From Agrobacterium sp. AGB01 (GTDB lineage Bacteria > Pseudomonadota > Alphaproteobacteria > Rhizobiales > Rhizobiaceae): DNA of 64,000 nucleotides. The position numbers were made by a program, and so were the translations under genes. The stretch is from contig NZ_JACVAB010000007.1 in the NCBI RefSeq assembly GCF_014851585.1, forward strand, positions 1 to 64,000, given 5' to 3'. Position 1 is the first letter of the stretch; each line of letters begins with the position of its first letter. Shown here one piece after another: positions 1 to 9,218 of this stretch. Below the pieces are notes generated by a model. It was not told the DNA's origin. It worked only from the letters and a program-made list of their open reading frames with translations, and did no database searches.

Positions 1-967
1 GTTGTGCAGCCCAGTCGGCAGCCAGAAGCAGAAGACCACCCATCAAGGCAGACGGTATCAACGCGACACCGGCCCCGCGCGTCAGCCGTCGTGCGATCTG
101 TGGTGCAGCCAGTGCAATGAAGGAGATTGGTCCGGCTGCTGCGGTGACGATGGCCGTCAGTGCCACGCCAAACACCATCAGCAAGGCGCGGGTACGGTTG
201 GCATGAACACCGGAAGCTCGGGCAACATCATCGCCCATCTCAAGCTGGCGCATTGGCCGTGAGAGGAATAGTGTCAGCGGTGAGACGATGGCCAGCACGA
301 TGACAACAGGCAGAAGCTGCTCGAAGCCGAGACCGTTGAGCGAGCCTGCCCCCCAGATGGCAGCTGACATCGCCACCTGCAGATCGGCCTCGCGGATCAT
401 CCATGTGTTGAAGGCCGAGAGAATGGCCGCCACGCCAATACCGACGATGATCAACCGAAACCCCTGCACGCCACGCCGGTAGGCAAGCAGATAAACGGCC
501 ATCGCCGTGATGATGCCACCAATCAACGCACCTGCCGCCGTTAGATAATAACCACCCGACAGAAGCAACATGACAACCAGTGCCCCTGTATAGCAGCCGG
601 CCGAGAAGCCGATGATATCGGGCGAGCCCAGCGGATTGCGGGTGAGTGACTGGAAGATCGCGCCACTCATGCCAAGTGCCCCACCGAGCAGGAAGGCCAG
701 CACCACCCGTGGCAGGCGCCATTCCACCACGATCATCCGCACCATATCATCGCCTTGGCCGGCGAGTGCATTCAGGGCGTCAGACAGGGCAATCGGATAT
801 TTGCCGCTCAGCAGTGATGCGACCGTGATGATGGCAGACACAGCAAGAAGCAGCACCGCCACCACACATGCACGGCCATCAAGCCGCAATGATATCAGCC
901 CGGATAGCAGACGAAGCGGAAGGCTGGCCCGGCCAAAGTTAATGGAGGAATGTGGTTTATGCATCAT
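1..967 (-). CDS. FecCD-family siderophore ABC permease, 3' end cut by window edge
   Basis: The minus-strand reading frame from an ATG at 967 encodes a polytopic membrane protein of the FecCD (BtuC-type) family, the second permease subunit of a ferric-siderophore importer. The family hallmark LPRVVLAFLLGGALGMSGA followed by the QSLTRNPLGSPDIIGF stretch is plain, as is the later AAGPISFIALAAPQIAR segment. Its ATG overlaps the TGA of the upstream permease (ATGA), indicating translational coupling and a heterodimeric membrane channel. The C-terminus lies beyond the left edge, and the partner ATPase is presumably there too. The family assignment is secure; the identity of the siderophore is not visible. 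Confidence 0.93.
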   Translation of the reverse strand, partial: MMHKPHSSINFGRASLPLRLLSGLISLRLDGRACVVAVLLLAVSAIITVASLLSGKYPIALSDALNALAGQGDDMVRMIVVEWRLPRVVLAFLLGGALGMSGAIFQSLTRNPLGSPDIIGFSAGCYTGALVVMLLLSGGYYLTAAGALIGGIITAMAVYLLAYRRGVQGFRLIIVGIGVAAILSAFNTWMIREADLQVAMSAAIWGAGSLNGLGFEQLLPVVIVLAIVSPLTLFLSRPMRQLEMGDDVARASGVHANRTRALLMVFGVALTAIVTAAAGPISFIALAAPQIARRLTRGAGVALIPSALMGGLLLLAADWAAQ

Positions 968-2022
968 ATGCCACTCGCTTGTCTGCGCCGTGCAAGCAGG
1001 ATCAGCACTGGTGCCCCGATGAAGGCGGTGACGATGCCAGCTTCGAGTTCGCCGGGGAACAAGATCAGTCGTCCAGCAATGTCGGCGAACAGCAACAGCA
1101 CAGGTGCATAGATCATCGTCAGCGGAATGATCCAGCGTTGATCGGGTCCAACAAACCAGCGCACCACATGCGGCACCATCAGCCCGACAAAACCGATTGG
1201 CCCACCGGCGGCTGTTCCGGCCCCTGCCAGCAGTGTCACGGCAATCAGGGTCAAGATACGGGCCTGCAGAATGTTGACACCCAGCGAACGGGCGAGATCA
1301 TCGCCCATCGACACGGCATTCAAGGGACGGGCTGCGATCAGGGCGATCAGCACGCCAGCCCCGATGAAGGGCGCAACAGCAGCAACAACGGCCATGTCAC
1401 GCCCGGCAATTGAACCGATCGACCACATGCGGATCGCATCAAAAGCGGATGGATCAAGCAGGGTGATCGCCGAACCGATGCCACCTAGCACCGCAGCAAT
1501 CGCCACGCCTGACAGAACCAGCCGCACCGGTGTTGCACCATCACGGCCAGCCGCACCCAGCGCATAAACAACCGATGTGACGACCACAGCACCGGCAAGG
1601 GCAGCCCAGATATAGGCATCGATCGACTGCCAGCCCAAAATGCCAACCGCCATCGTCACGAAGAACGCCGCACCGGCGTTGACGCCCAGGATGCCGGGAT
1701 CAGCCAGCGGGTTCCTCGTCGCCGCCTGGATCAGCGCGCCTGAAACGCCAAACGCTGCCCCGCACAACAGACCAAGCAACGTGCGTGGCAGGCGGTAGTC
1801 GTGGATGATGATGTGTTCAGCCGAACTCGCATCATAGGACAACAAGGCATCCATCGCTATCACTGGCGGCAATGCACGCGCGCCAACAAGCAGGCTGGCT
1901 AAACTGAGGGAAGCCAGCGCAATGAGGCCGATGGCCAGCAGAGACCATCGCACCATTTTTATCGTTGCTGTCGTGCGGGGGTCTTGCTCAACGCGAGTTG
2001 CTACAGGGGACGCTGTACTCAA
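964..2022 (-). CDS. FecCD-family siderophore ABC permease
   Basis: First permease subunit of the ferric-siderophore importer, about 350 residues with many hydrophobic segments. It carries the FecCD signature LPRTLLGLLCGAAFGVSGA, the QAATRNPLADPGILG segment and the C-terminal GGPIGFVGLMVPHVVR loop that contacts the ATPase. The start is uncertain: the frame opens at a TTG at 2046; a TTG at 2022 overlaps the stop of the upstream reductase gene (TTGA) and has an AGGG-like ribosome site; the first ATG is at 1956 and would begin just before the first membrane segment. I chose 2022 on coupling grounds. The gene overlaps the next permease by 4 bp. Confidence 0.93.
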   Translation of the reverse strand: MSTASPVATRVEQDPRTTATIKMVRWSLLAIGLIALASLSLASLLVGARALPPVIAMDALLSYDASSAEHIIIHDYRLPRTLLGLLCGAAFGVSGALIQAATRNPLADPGILGVNAGAAFFVTMAVGILGWQSIDAYIWAALAGAVVVTSVVYALGAAGRDGATPVRLVLSGVAIAAVLGGIGSAITLLDPSAFDAIRMWSIGSIAGRDMAVVAAVAPFIGAGVLIALIAARPLNAVSMGDDLARSLGVNILQARILTLIAVTLLAGAGTAAGGPIGFVGLMVPHVVRWFVGPDQRWIIPLTMIYAPVLLLFADIAGRLILFPGELEAGIVTAFIGAPVLILLARRRQASGI

Positions 2023-2852
2023 ACCCGAGCCTGCCCTTCGATCCAATATCCAATCGCATCAATGCGTTTTTTGTCAAAACCGAGTACATCGCGGAAATGC
2101 GCCCTGCAGGCGGATGCTGCCTTGGCCTCACCGGCGATATAGATGTAACCCGGTCCGGTCGGCAGTTGCGTGATCTCACCGGCAATGCGCGCAAGCTCTG
2201 TATAGCCCGGCCGCTCGGGTTTCAGGCCATGACAATTGTGCCAGTGAACAGATGTATCTGCCGCTGTTTCGATGTCCTGACGGTCTTCGTCCGAGGGAAC
2301 CTCAACATGGGCAATCACCCTGAAGCCAGCCGGCAATTCCTCCAACACGCGGCCGACTGCGGGAAGCCCGGTAATGTCAGTCAGCATCAGCAGCCATTCA
2401 CTACCCTTCGGCATCCAGAACCGACCCTCGGGATTACAGATGCCAACAATATCGCCAACTTTTGCATTCATCGCCCAGGATCCAGCGACACCACCTTCGT
2501 GAACGACGATATCAATGGTCATCTCCCGGCTGGCCGCATCCCAACGCCGGATCGTATAGGGTCTGTTTGGACAATGTTTTGATCCGTCTGGCCGGCCCCA
2601 CTTGCCGTTCTCCATAAGAACAGGAAGTGTCACCGGCGTGTCTGGATCTGGACGCAGTGCAAGCCGCACCCACTCATCGGGATGGCCGCTTGGCAAAAGC
2701 CGCTCGCCACCCTCCAGCTTCAGAACAACCCGGATCATTGCCGGTGTGAGACGGACAACTGAAATCGTCTCCGCCAGGAAATTGTCCTCGATATAGTGAT
2801 CATGATGCGCGTGATCGTTTTGCCCCGAAAGGGCCGCAGCATTGGTGGTCAT
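2019..2852 (-). CDS. Siderophore-interacting protein (ViuB-type FAD-dependent ferric reductase)
   Basis: A 277-residue cytoplasmic flavoprotein of the siderophore-interacting (SIP/ViuB) family, which reduces Fe(III) in the imported ferri-siderophore so that iron is released. The N-terminal half is the FAD-binding domain, with the RPYTIRRWD flavin motif around residue 100; the C-terminal half is the NAD(P)H-binding SIP domain with GPGYIYIAGEAKAA. An ATG at 2852 preceded by GGGGAG is the start; it lies 4 bp from the end of the binding-protein gene. Its position between the binding protein and the permeases means uptake and reductive release are co-expressed. Confidence 0.94.
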   Translation of the reverse strand: MTTNAAALSGQNDHAHHDHYIEDNFLAETISVVRLTPAMIRVVLKLEGGERLLPSGHPDEWVRLALRPDPDTPVTLPVLMENGKWGRPDGSKHCPNRPYTIRRWDAASREMTIDIVVHEGGVAGSWAMNAKVGDIVGICNPEGRFWMPKGSEWLLMLTDITGLPAVGRVLEELPAGFRVIAHVEVPSDEDRQDIETAADTSVHWHNCHGLKPERPGYTELARIAGEITQLPTGPGYIYIAGEAKAASACRAHFRDVLGFDKKRIDAIGYWIEGQARV

Positions 2853-2856
2853 ATCG

Positions 2857-3840
2857 TTATCTCCCCACTCGTGTGGCTGCTTCCGCAAGGCGTGGAACAA
2901 AGCGGGGAAAACCGTAGGGAATGGACAGCACGCTGAGCGCAGATGTCGACCAGACATCGACAGGGTCTTCCAGTGCCACATAGGCACCACTTTTGACCGA
3001 GCCAAGCGTATGAAACAGCGGTTGAGCCTCAGCCGCTGCACGAGCGCCCTCACCGTACCACATGATCAGAATATCAGCGTCAACAGACGCTAAATTCTCA
3101 AGTGACACAGAAACAGATGTTTCCTTAGGCGCAGTTTTTGCCAAGTCGCTTATGCCCTGCGACGGCACCATGCCCAACTCCATCAACGCCTCAACACGCG
3201 GATCTCTGGGCAGATATACGACGACACTATTGTTGCCGGGAAAGTAGGTGCCAAAGGTAAAACTCTTACCTTTCAGTTCGGGGTGAGCGTTGCCAAGGGC
3301 ACGAAGCATGTCATTCGTCTCGGCGATAAGAGCGCTGGCGTCATCGCTCTTACCCAGCGCCTCTCCGATAACAGTCATCTGTTCACGCCAGTCTGCGCTC
3401 CACGGCGCACTGCGATACACCACAGTCGGCGCGATGGAAGAAAGGCGCGCATAGGCCCTGTCGTCAATGCCGGAATAAACCCCAACAATCAGATCGGGCT
3501 TTAGAGCCGCGATCTGCTCGTAGTCCAAGTCGCCACTCAACAGCACAGGTGGATTTCCTGAGATTTTCTCTTTGACCCACGGAAACATACCGTCAGCAAA
3601 TGCACCGTACTTCGTCATCGCGACCGGTGTCTTGCCAAGCGCCAACACAGCATCCTCGCCGCTCCAGCCAAGTGTCACGATGCGTTGGGGATCGTCTGCG
3701 ATCGTTGTTTCTGCAAGTTTGTGTTCAACAGTTAGCGGGAAGGCAGCAATTTCCTCCGCTAAGGATGATGTTGGCACTGCCATTAAAAATGTTGCACAGA
3801 TTAACAGGCTGCCGGATGCTCGAAGCTGTTGGAGAAACAC
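2857..3840 (-). CDS. Periplasmic iron-siderophore binding protein (FepB-like)
   Basis: A 327-residue periplasmic substrate-binding protein of the FepB/FhuD class. A signal sequence occupies roughly residues 1-28 and ends near SSLA-EE. The hallmark RIVTLGWSGEDAVLALG stretch follows, then LKPDLIVGVYSG, typical of helical-backbone binding proteins for siderophores. The frame opens with GTG at 3840 with a GAGGT upstream; no ATG lies near. It is the first gene of the transport block and sits just downstream of the TonB receptor. It would hand the ferri-siderophore from the outer membrane to the FecCD permeases. Confidence 0.92.
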   Translation of the reverse strand: MFLQQLRASGSLLICATFLMAVPTSSLAEEIAAFPLTVEHKLAETTIADDPQRIVTLGWSGEDAVLALGKTPVAMTKYGAFADGMFPWVKEKISGNPPVLLSGDLDYEQIAALKPDLIVGVYSGIDDRAYARLSSIAPTVVYRSAPWSADWREQMTVIGEALGKSDDASALIAETNDMLRALGNAHPELKGKSFTFGTYFPGNNSVVVYLPRDPRVEALMELGMVPSQGISDLAKTAPKETSVSVSLENLASVDADILIMWYGEGARAAAEAQPLFHTLGSVKSGAYVALEDPVDVWSTSALSVLSIPYGFPRFVPRLAEAATRVGR

Positions 3841-3919
3841 GTGACCTCACGATACTGCAATATGGATTTTTTGGCTTGATGAACGGGTGGGGAGACCTAC
3901 AGTCCCCCCTGTCTCACAG

Positions 3920-6457
3920 CTAGAAAGTTGCCTTCGCCGTCAGCAAGTAATTTCGAGGTGCTCCAAACGAATTTGAGCCTTCGAATCCACCAATGCTTTC
4001 ATAGAATTTGTTGTCGAATACATTATTGACGTTCAATTGAAGATCAAAATTGTCATTGACCTTGTAGCCAACGACGAAATCAACGACGGCGAAAGGTTTT
4101 TGCACAACCGGCGTGACACCAAGTTGCGGAGATGTATCTTTCAGCGAAACTGAAGTCATTTTGCTCTGCCAGCGTAGAGCACCGCCGACGCGCCATTTCT
4201 CCCATTCACCCGGAAGATGATACGTTGTTGACAACTTGAACTGATGCTGAGGAAGAAATGTATTATAAAGGTCCCCGGCTACGCCAGTGTTGGAATCCTT
4301 TGTGACTTCGGCGTGTGTATACGTATATCCCGCCATCAAGTTGAGGCGCGGAAGTATCTCTCCCGAAACCTCGACATCGATCCCTTTGCTTTCAACTTCC
4401 CCAACAGCACGGTAGCACTCCCAACCAACAGAGCATGATGCACTGGAAAGCGACTCCGGAAGGTTTTCTTGGAGCGTATAGAACAAGGATACGCCCACAT
4501 TTAAACGTTCATCGAAATACGTACCTTTGCCACCAATCTCATAGTTCGTGCCGGTAACGGGATCCAGTCCGCCACCGGAGGCGCTTACATAAGTGGATTG
4601 GGGTTTGAAAATACTCGTGTAGCTTGCATAGACCGAATAGGTATCGTTGAGCTGATAAATCAGACCCGCATAAGGAGTGAAGTGGGCATTTTCTTTGTAG
4701 CTTTGAGATGTAATCCAGCCTGCATCATCCGTTTCACCGTTGAAATCGTACCAATCATAGCGGGCTCCAGCGACGAGTTTCAAATCATCCGTCAACGAGA
4801 ACCGTCCGGTGCCATAAATCGAAGTATTCTTAACTTCTTGAGACCGTGACCACTGCCCCCAATACCCTAAAATATCGGGAACAGGGAAAGAGGAAGGATC
4901 CCAATTGTAGGGATCTATCGTAATCAGATCGAAGCCACCTGTAGATGTGTTGTAGGCGGACCCAACGTCAAACCAACTGCTCGTTCTATGACTGGCACCG
5001 AAGACAAGCTCATGTTCTCGCCCAAACAATTCCACAGGACCAGTTGCATAAGCATCGACGCTGCGCTGATTTCGTTTGTAGTTATAGACGCCACCGCGCA
5101 GCGCATACACGGTGTTGCCGTCCGCGTCATATGTTGGTTCCTGTAGAAACGAACCACGCATGTCCATTGTGGTATTTAATGCACGTGCAGAAAGCTTGGC
5201 TGACCAGCCGTTGTCAAATTCATGGTCCAATTCAATAAAGCCGCTCACTCCCTCCTTATCCCAGTAACTCCACGTGGGAGAAAGGCGGGTCGAACGTGAT
5301 ATGTCCAAAAACGAACCATCGGGGTTGGTGCCCAGCCCGTTCCAGTCTGCGCCGGGATTGTCCTCGCGATTGTAGTAGCCGCCGACGCTGAGAGTGGTGC
5401 TGTCCCCTACATCGAATTCAAGTGTGCCATAATAAAGCTGGCGCCTGCTTTCATAATCACGAATGAAATTATTCTTATCCTGCAGACCGGTCACAAAACG
5501 ACCTCTGATTGTGCCGTCTTCATTGAGTGGGCCACCGACATCCAACTCACCTCTGTAATTGGCCCAGCTGCCGATACTGGTTGTTACCGATGTTTGTGCT
5601 GTTTCAGTTGGTCGTTTGCGAACAAAATTCATTGTGCCGGATGGATCACCTGTTCCTGTGACCAAGCCAGTTGCTCCGCGCACAACCTCAACATGGTCAT
5701 ACATCGATAAAGTACCATCGGTGAACGTGTCAGGTTCGTAATTTACCGGCAGACCATCCAATATGAAATTGTCAATCATGAACCCGCGGGCATAATATCT
5801 TTGGCGCTCACCACCCCATTTACGCAGGTTCATGCCCGTTGAATTTCTGACAACATCTTCAACCGTCGTCATTGCCTGATCATTCATTTTCTGACGTGTG
5901 ATGACCGTTACGGCTTGGGGTGTCTCGTGGACGGCGAGAGGCAATTTGGTGGCAGCACTCATCGCACCAGTCGTATAGGATCCAGTACTTTCGGTCACGG
6001 AATTGCCGGCACCGACCACCGTGATTGCATCCAGCACGGTGGAGTTTTCAGGATTAATTTCGATGTTTGCGGCGTCCGTGGTGGCGGATACCAATGCCGC
6101 GCTTGAAGGACCCGTCGAGCGAATGCGGACACCCGTTCCCTCCAGCATCGCCTGAAGTGCATGGGCTGCCGGCATTGATCCGGAGACGGAGCGCGTCTTG
6201 ATCGATTTTGCCATGTCAGACGTGTAGCCAACCTGCCAGCCGGTGGCGCGGCTAAACGCATCGATCGCTGTTGGCAGCGCCTGTGCTGGAATGGAGAACT
6301 GGATAAGGCGTTCTGCTTGTTGGGAAAAGGCCGCAGGTGCCGGTATCGCAAAACTGCCGCCAAGGACCGTCGAACCCAACAAAACAGTAAGGACGCGCGA
6401 TTTCATGAATGTCCTGATCCGCGTGCCGTCCTGTGTCGTCATACCCCGATACGCCAT
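3920..6457 (-). CDS. TonB-dependent siderophore receptor with signalling (STN) domain, FecA/FpvA type
   Basis: Outer-membrane ferri-siderophore receptor of about 845 residues. After the signal peptide comes a secretin/TonB N-terminal (STN) domain (IQFSIPAQALPTAIDAFSRA onward), which contacts a FecR protein. The plug domain follows (ETPQAVTVITRQKM, VVRGATGLVTGTGDPSG), then a long beta-barrel ending in the terminal aromatic TAKATF. An ATG at 6457 has GAGG nine bases upstream; an alternative ATG at 6406 (MKSRVLTVLL) gives a more classical signal peptide. The STN domain plus the adjacent fecR- and fecI-like genes make this a transducing receptor: substrate binding should switch on the ECF sigma factor. 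Confidence 0.96.
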   Translation of the reverse strand: MAYRGMTTQDGTRIRTFMKSRVLTVLLGSTVLGGSFAIPAPAAFSQQAERLIQFSIPAQALPTAIDAFSRATGWQVGYTSDMAKSIKTRSVSGSMPAAHALQAMLEGTGVRIRSTGPSSAALVSATTDAANIEINPENSTVLDAITVVGAGNSVTESTGSYTTGAMSAATKLPLAVHETPQAVTVITRQKMNDQAMTTVEDVVRNSTGMNLRKWGGERQRYYARGFMIDNFILDGLPVNYEPDTFTDGTLSMYDHVEVVRGATGLVTGTGDPSGTMNFVRKRPTETAQTSVTTSIGSWANYRGELDVGGPLNEDGTIRGRFVTGLQDKNNFIRDYESRRQLYYGTLEFDVGDSTTLSVGGYYNREDNPGADWNGLGTNPDGSFLDISRSTRLSPTWSYWDKEGVSGFIELDHEFDNGWSAKLSARALNTTMDMRGSFLQEPTYDADGNTVYALRGGVYNYKRNQRSVDAYATGPVELFGREHELVFGASHRTSSWFDVGSAYNTSTGGFDLITIDPYNWDPSSFPVPDILGYWGQWSRSQEVKNTSIYGTGRFSLTDDLKLVAGARYDWYDFNGETDDAGWITSQSYKENAHFTPYAGLIYQLNDTYSVYASYTSIFKPQSTYVSASGGGLDPVTGTNYEIGGKGTYFDERLNVGVSLFYTLQENLPESLSSASCSVGWECYRAVGEVESKGIDVEVSGEILPRLNLMAGYTYTHAEVTKDSNTGVAGDLYNTFLPQHQFKLSTTYHLPGEWEKWRVGGALRWQSKMTSVSLKDTSPQLGVTPVVQKPFAVVDFVVGYKVNDNFDLQLNVNNVFDNKFYESIGGFEGSNSFGAPRNYLLTAKATF

Positions 6458-6566
6458 TCCAAATTCCCTCAAACTGATCTGAAGCACGTCCACACACCGC
6501 GTGAAAACTATGCCCTCGATCTCAAGGACGTTTGGATTTGGTGCCGTCACAAAAAAACTTGAGAAA

Positions 6567-7577
6567 TTAACGCAAGATCAAAATATCGCCCGGAAGTCTG
6601 GTGACATCAGCACCGACCGACACCGCCAGTGTCCGGATCGCGGCCTCCGCATCAGCAACGCGATAGTTTCCATTGACAAGCACATCGGAAAATCTGCCCG
6701 ATACAACGATGACTTTGCCGCCGAAGTAACGCTCAAGATCGGACAAGGCGCGACCAAATGACCGGTCACGAAAAATTATGCTGCCCTCCCGCCACGACAA
6801 TGACTGTGCAACATCGACCAGCGCGACAGGAGAGAGCTCGGATTGTGACGCAACAATCATGTTTCCGGGGGTTAGCATCGCCTTATCCTGTTGTTGCGCA
6901 CTGCGTGTAATTTCCACACGTCCGCGCTCCAACGTCACCGTATCTTGCTGCACATCAGTAAAAACGGAAAAGGCAGTGCCCTTGACCTCAACCTCGGAGA
7001 AATGCGCTGCAACGACAAACGGATGATTCGGATCATGTTTGACATCGAAATATGCTTCACCCTTAAGAAGGGTGACATGGCGCTTGCCATTCTCAAAATC
7101 GACCGCGATGGCGGAGGCGGTGTTCAATGTCACACTGGAGCCATCGGCCAGTGTGAACGTTTCTCTTGCCCCGACCGGGGTGATATAATCAGCTGACCAT
7201 TGGACCATGAAGCCCGGTAGCTGTTGCCACAACACGCTACCTGCGAGAATGACTGCAGCTGCGAACGCACTTGCCCATCGCACGGGAACTCGTCGTCTGC
7301 CCATATGCATCTTTGCGACCTGACAGTCTTTTTGTTGTCGCACCCGGTCGGCGACCGTCGCCTTGTGCAGCGATGGCATCGCCTGCATGCGCGCAAGATC
7401 ATCAATTGCCTTTTGTCCGGCGGGATTGCTTGCAATCCAGCGCGCAAAATCATCCAGCGCTTCAGCGCTGTTGTCCTCTTGCAGCCGCATGAACCATTCA
7501 AGCGCCTCATCCGAAACAGGATCCGGATGGCTGTCATGCTTGGGGCTTTTTTGTCCGTCTGCCTGTTTATATGTCAT
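6567..7577 (-). CDS. FecR-family transmembrane anti-sigma/sensor
   Basis: A 336-residue FecR-type regulator. The cytoplasmic N-terminal region carries the DUF4880-like segment (EALEWFMRLQ, DFARWIASNPAGQKAIDDL). One transmembrane helix lies near residues 100-120, and a periplasmic FecR domain follows (TPVGARETFTLADGSSVTLNTAS, GEAYFDVKHDPNHPF). The C-terminus resembles the STN-like DUF4974 region that docks to the receptor. It relays the ferri-siderophore signal from the TonB receptor to the sigma factor. It lies about 110 bases upstream of the receptor, in the classic fecI-fecR-fecA order. Confidence 0.95.
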   Translation of the reverse strand: MTYKQADGQKSPKHDSHPDPVSDEALEWFMRLQEDNSAEALDDFARWIASNPAGQKAIDDLARMQAMPSLHKATVADRVRQQKDCQVAKMHMGRRRVPVRWASAFAAAVILAGSVLWQQLPGFMVQWSADYITPVGARETFTLADGSSVTLNTASAIAVDFENGKRHVTLLKGEAYFDVKHDPNHPFVVAAHFSEVEVKGTAFSVFTDVQQDTVTLERGRVEITRSAQQQDKAMLTPGNMIVASQSELSPVALVDVAQSLSWREGSIIFRDRSFGRALSDLERYFGGKVIVVSGRFSDVLVNGNYRVADAEAAIRTLAVSVGADVTRLPGDILILR

Positions 7578-7714
7578 GAGAACATCCGATAGCTGACGAG
7601 CAGATTCCTGTATCTACGGGACGTTTGAGACCCGGTGCTGTCACAAATTTTCTCGCTGTTGCAGCTGAGTATTTCAAATTCGAAGATAGGTGCGGGTGCC
7701 GATAGATCATAGCC

Positions 7715-8230
7715 TCAACCTTTCTCGAATTTCGACAAGGCCTCTCGGCAATGCCCCAACACAAGCTTCACATCGTTATAAACCGTGTTGCGAGACACCC
7801 CTATATGGTCCGCGATTTCCTGATAGGTCCAGCCGTCAATCTGAGACAATGACCACGCTTGTCGGGAACGAAGGGGCAATTCTGCCAGAGCCACTTCAAA
7901 GATGCGTTGGCGCTCCCGCTCCAATATTTTTTCTTCTGCCGAAATCTCGTCGGACGCTACATCGGCAATCCCGCTCTCATCCCGCTCGATATCTTCGAAT
8001 TGCTCGCGAAATTTCAACTTGCGTTTATGGTCGAGCGCCAGATTGCGCGCGGTCTGGTAAAGATAGCTCTCCAGATTGTCGATTGGCTTCGCTTCCAGCG
8101 CCTTGTGAACTTTGAGATAGGTTTCCTGCGCTAAATCTTCTGCAGTGTTGGGATCACGCACGATCCGAAGCACGGTCCACATCAGTGACCGCCTGTGTAT
8201 CGCGAATATAGCACTGAGAATTGCGGTCAA
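7715..8230 (-). CDS. ECF sigma factor, FecI-like
   Basis: Extracytoplasmic-function sigma factor for iron-starvation signalling. Region 2 is recognisable by AEDLAQETYLKVHKAL and LESYLYQTARNLALDHKR; region 4 by ALAELPLRSRQAWSLSQIDGWTYQEIADHIGVS with a helix-turn-helix. The open frame extends to a GTG at 8383, but homology to FecI proteins begins around LTAILSAIFAIHRRSL, so I place the start at a TTG at 8230, giving 171 residues, the usual family size; an ATG at 8182 would cut into region 2. The gap to fecR is 137 bases. It is predicted to drive the TonB receptor operon. Confidence 0.9.
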   Translation of the reverse strand: MTAILSAIFAIHRRSLMWTVLRIVRDPNTAEDLAQETYLKVHKALEAKPIDNLESYLYQTARNLALDHKRKLKFREQFEDIERDESGIADVASDEISAEEKILERERQRIFEVALAELPLRSRQAWSLSQIDGWTYQEIADHIGVSRNTVYNDVKLVLGHCREALSKFEKG

Positions 8231-8497
8231 TTTAGCGACCAGTCGGGTTGGATGAAACAGACGCAGGGAGTTATGTCGCGACTTTCGGCTATGTTTTTGG
8301 AACGCTTGGTAGGAAAAATGTGAATCCCCATTGGCATGCGATTCCGCAACGATGAACAGAAAAACTAGCATCGCCCCTAACACATCAAATTTGACGATGA
8401 AAGTCCACTTTACGTCGTCAGGGCATTTCTACGCTGCAAACGGGTTCGCAGTTGGGTCAGTATCACCTCGTTGATCCCCAAACACGAGAATTCGGGA

Positions 8498-8791
8498 CTA
8501 ACTGGTTGGCAGAATGCTCGGCCATTCCTGAGCACCGTGAAGAACGCGCAGAATACGAACTGCTGATTCCGTCGCTGCGTACGCTAAGATGTATGGTGTA
8601 CCGTTGATCACGAGTTCGCGTGTGCCTTCGACCCGGCCAATACGACCACTTGCTGGGAAATCGATCAACCGACGAGCAGCAGCGCTGATCCGTTCGTCGA
8701 CAAGGATGGCCGCCGACGGATTGTCCGCCTCAATGAAGGTGAATATGGCGCCGCGATCGGTTAGCGCGTACGCAGACCAATTAAGCTTCAC
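8498..8791 (-). CDS. RelE/ParE-family toxin
   Basis: A 97-residue protein of the RelE/ParE superfamily. The fold signature is visible: an N-terminal strand-helix (WSAYALTDRGAIFTFIEADNPSAA), the FPASGRIGRVEGTRELVINGTPY strand pair and the terminal VRILRVLHGAQEWP. Members either cleave mRNA on the ribosome (RelE) or poison gyrase (ParE); this one looks closer to ParE by the ILRVLHGAQ ending. The start is GTG at 8791, overlapping the antitoxin stop as GTGA, so toxin translation depends on antitoxin translation. Confidence 0.9.
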   Translation of the reverse strand: MKLNWSAYALTDRGAIFTFIEADNPSAAILVDERISAAARRLIDFPASGRIGRVEGTRELVINGTPYILAYAATESAVRILRVLHGAQEWPSILPTS

Positions 8792-9096
8792 GACTTATGC
8801 GTCATCGCATTGACGCGCGCAGCTGCCCTGCGCTCTGCAAAATGAGCTTCTGCTTCCTCATCCGAAACATCCGGGCGAGTATCATTTATTGCTTCGAGTA
8901 CCTTGGCGCGAAACCAGGCATCGTGAGCCTCATTGCCCGTCAGGAGTTCAAGCGGCAGAGCTCCCTCGTTGGCGGTCCGCGTGAGCAATATTCGGACTGC
9001 GTCCGACACTGTGAGGCCCATACTCTCAAGTACGGCGGACGCGCGATCCCGAACCTCGGCATCGATACGAGTTTGGACGAGTGCGTTTGCAGCCAT
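8788..9096 (-). CDS. RelB/DinJ-family antitoxin
   Basis: A 102-residue antitoxin with an N-terminal ribbon-helix-helix of the RelB/DinJ type (ALVQTRIDAEVRDRASAVLE, LTVSDAVRILLTR), which binds DNA and autoregulates the pair. The acidic, Ala/Glu-rich C-terminus (DEEAEAHFAERRAAAR) would wrap the toxin. ATG at 9096 is chosen because AAGGAG lies six bases before it; the open frame itself extends to 9162. It is the first gene of the pair and sits next to the defence island, where such modules often stabilise mobile DNA. Confidence 0.9.
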   Translation of the reverse strand: MAANALVQTRIDAEVRDRASAVLESMGLTVSDAVRILLTRTANEGALPLELLTGNEAHDAWFRAKVLEAINDTRPDVSDEEAEAHFAERRAAARVNAMTHKS

Positions 9097-9218
9097 AGTC
9101 ATCTCCTTTTGAAGGCACCGTACTGCAAATGAATGACAAGATCTATAGCGTCTATCGTCCATGAGCTTGCTGCGTACTCTTAAGAGAGGTTTGCTCTTGA
9201 TGGGTAGTCAAGAGATCC

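Noticed and set aside
240..722. 160-residue minus-strand frame
   Set aside because: It is a shadow of the FecCD permease, which reads in another frame on the same strand with full family motifs.
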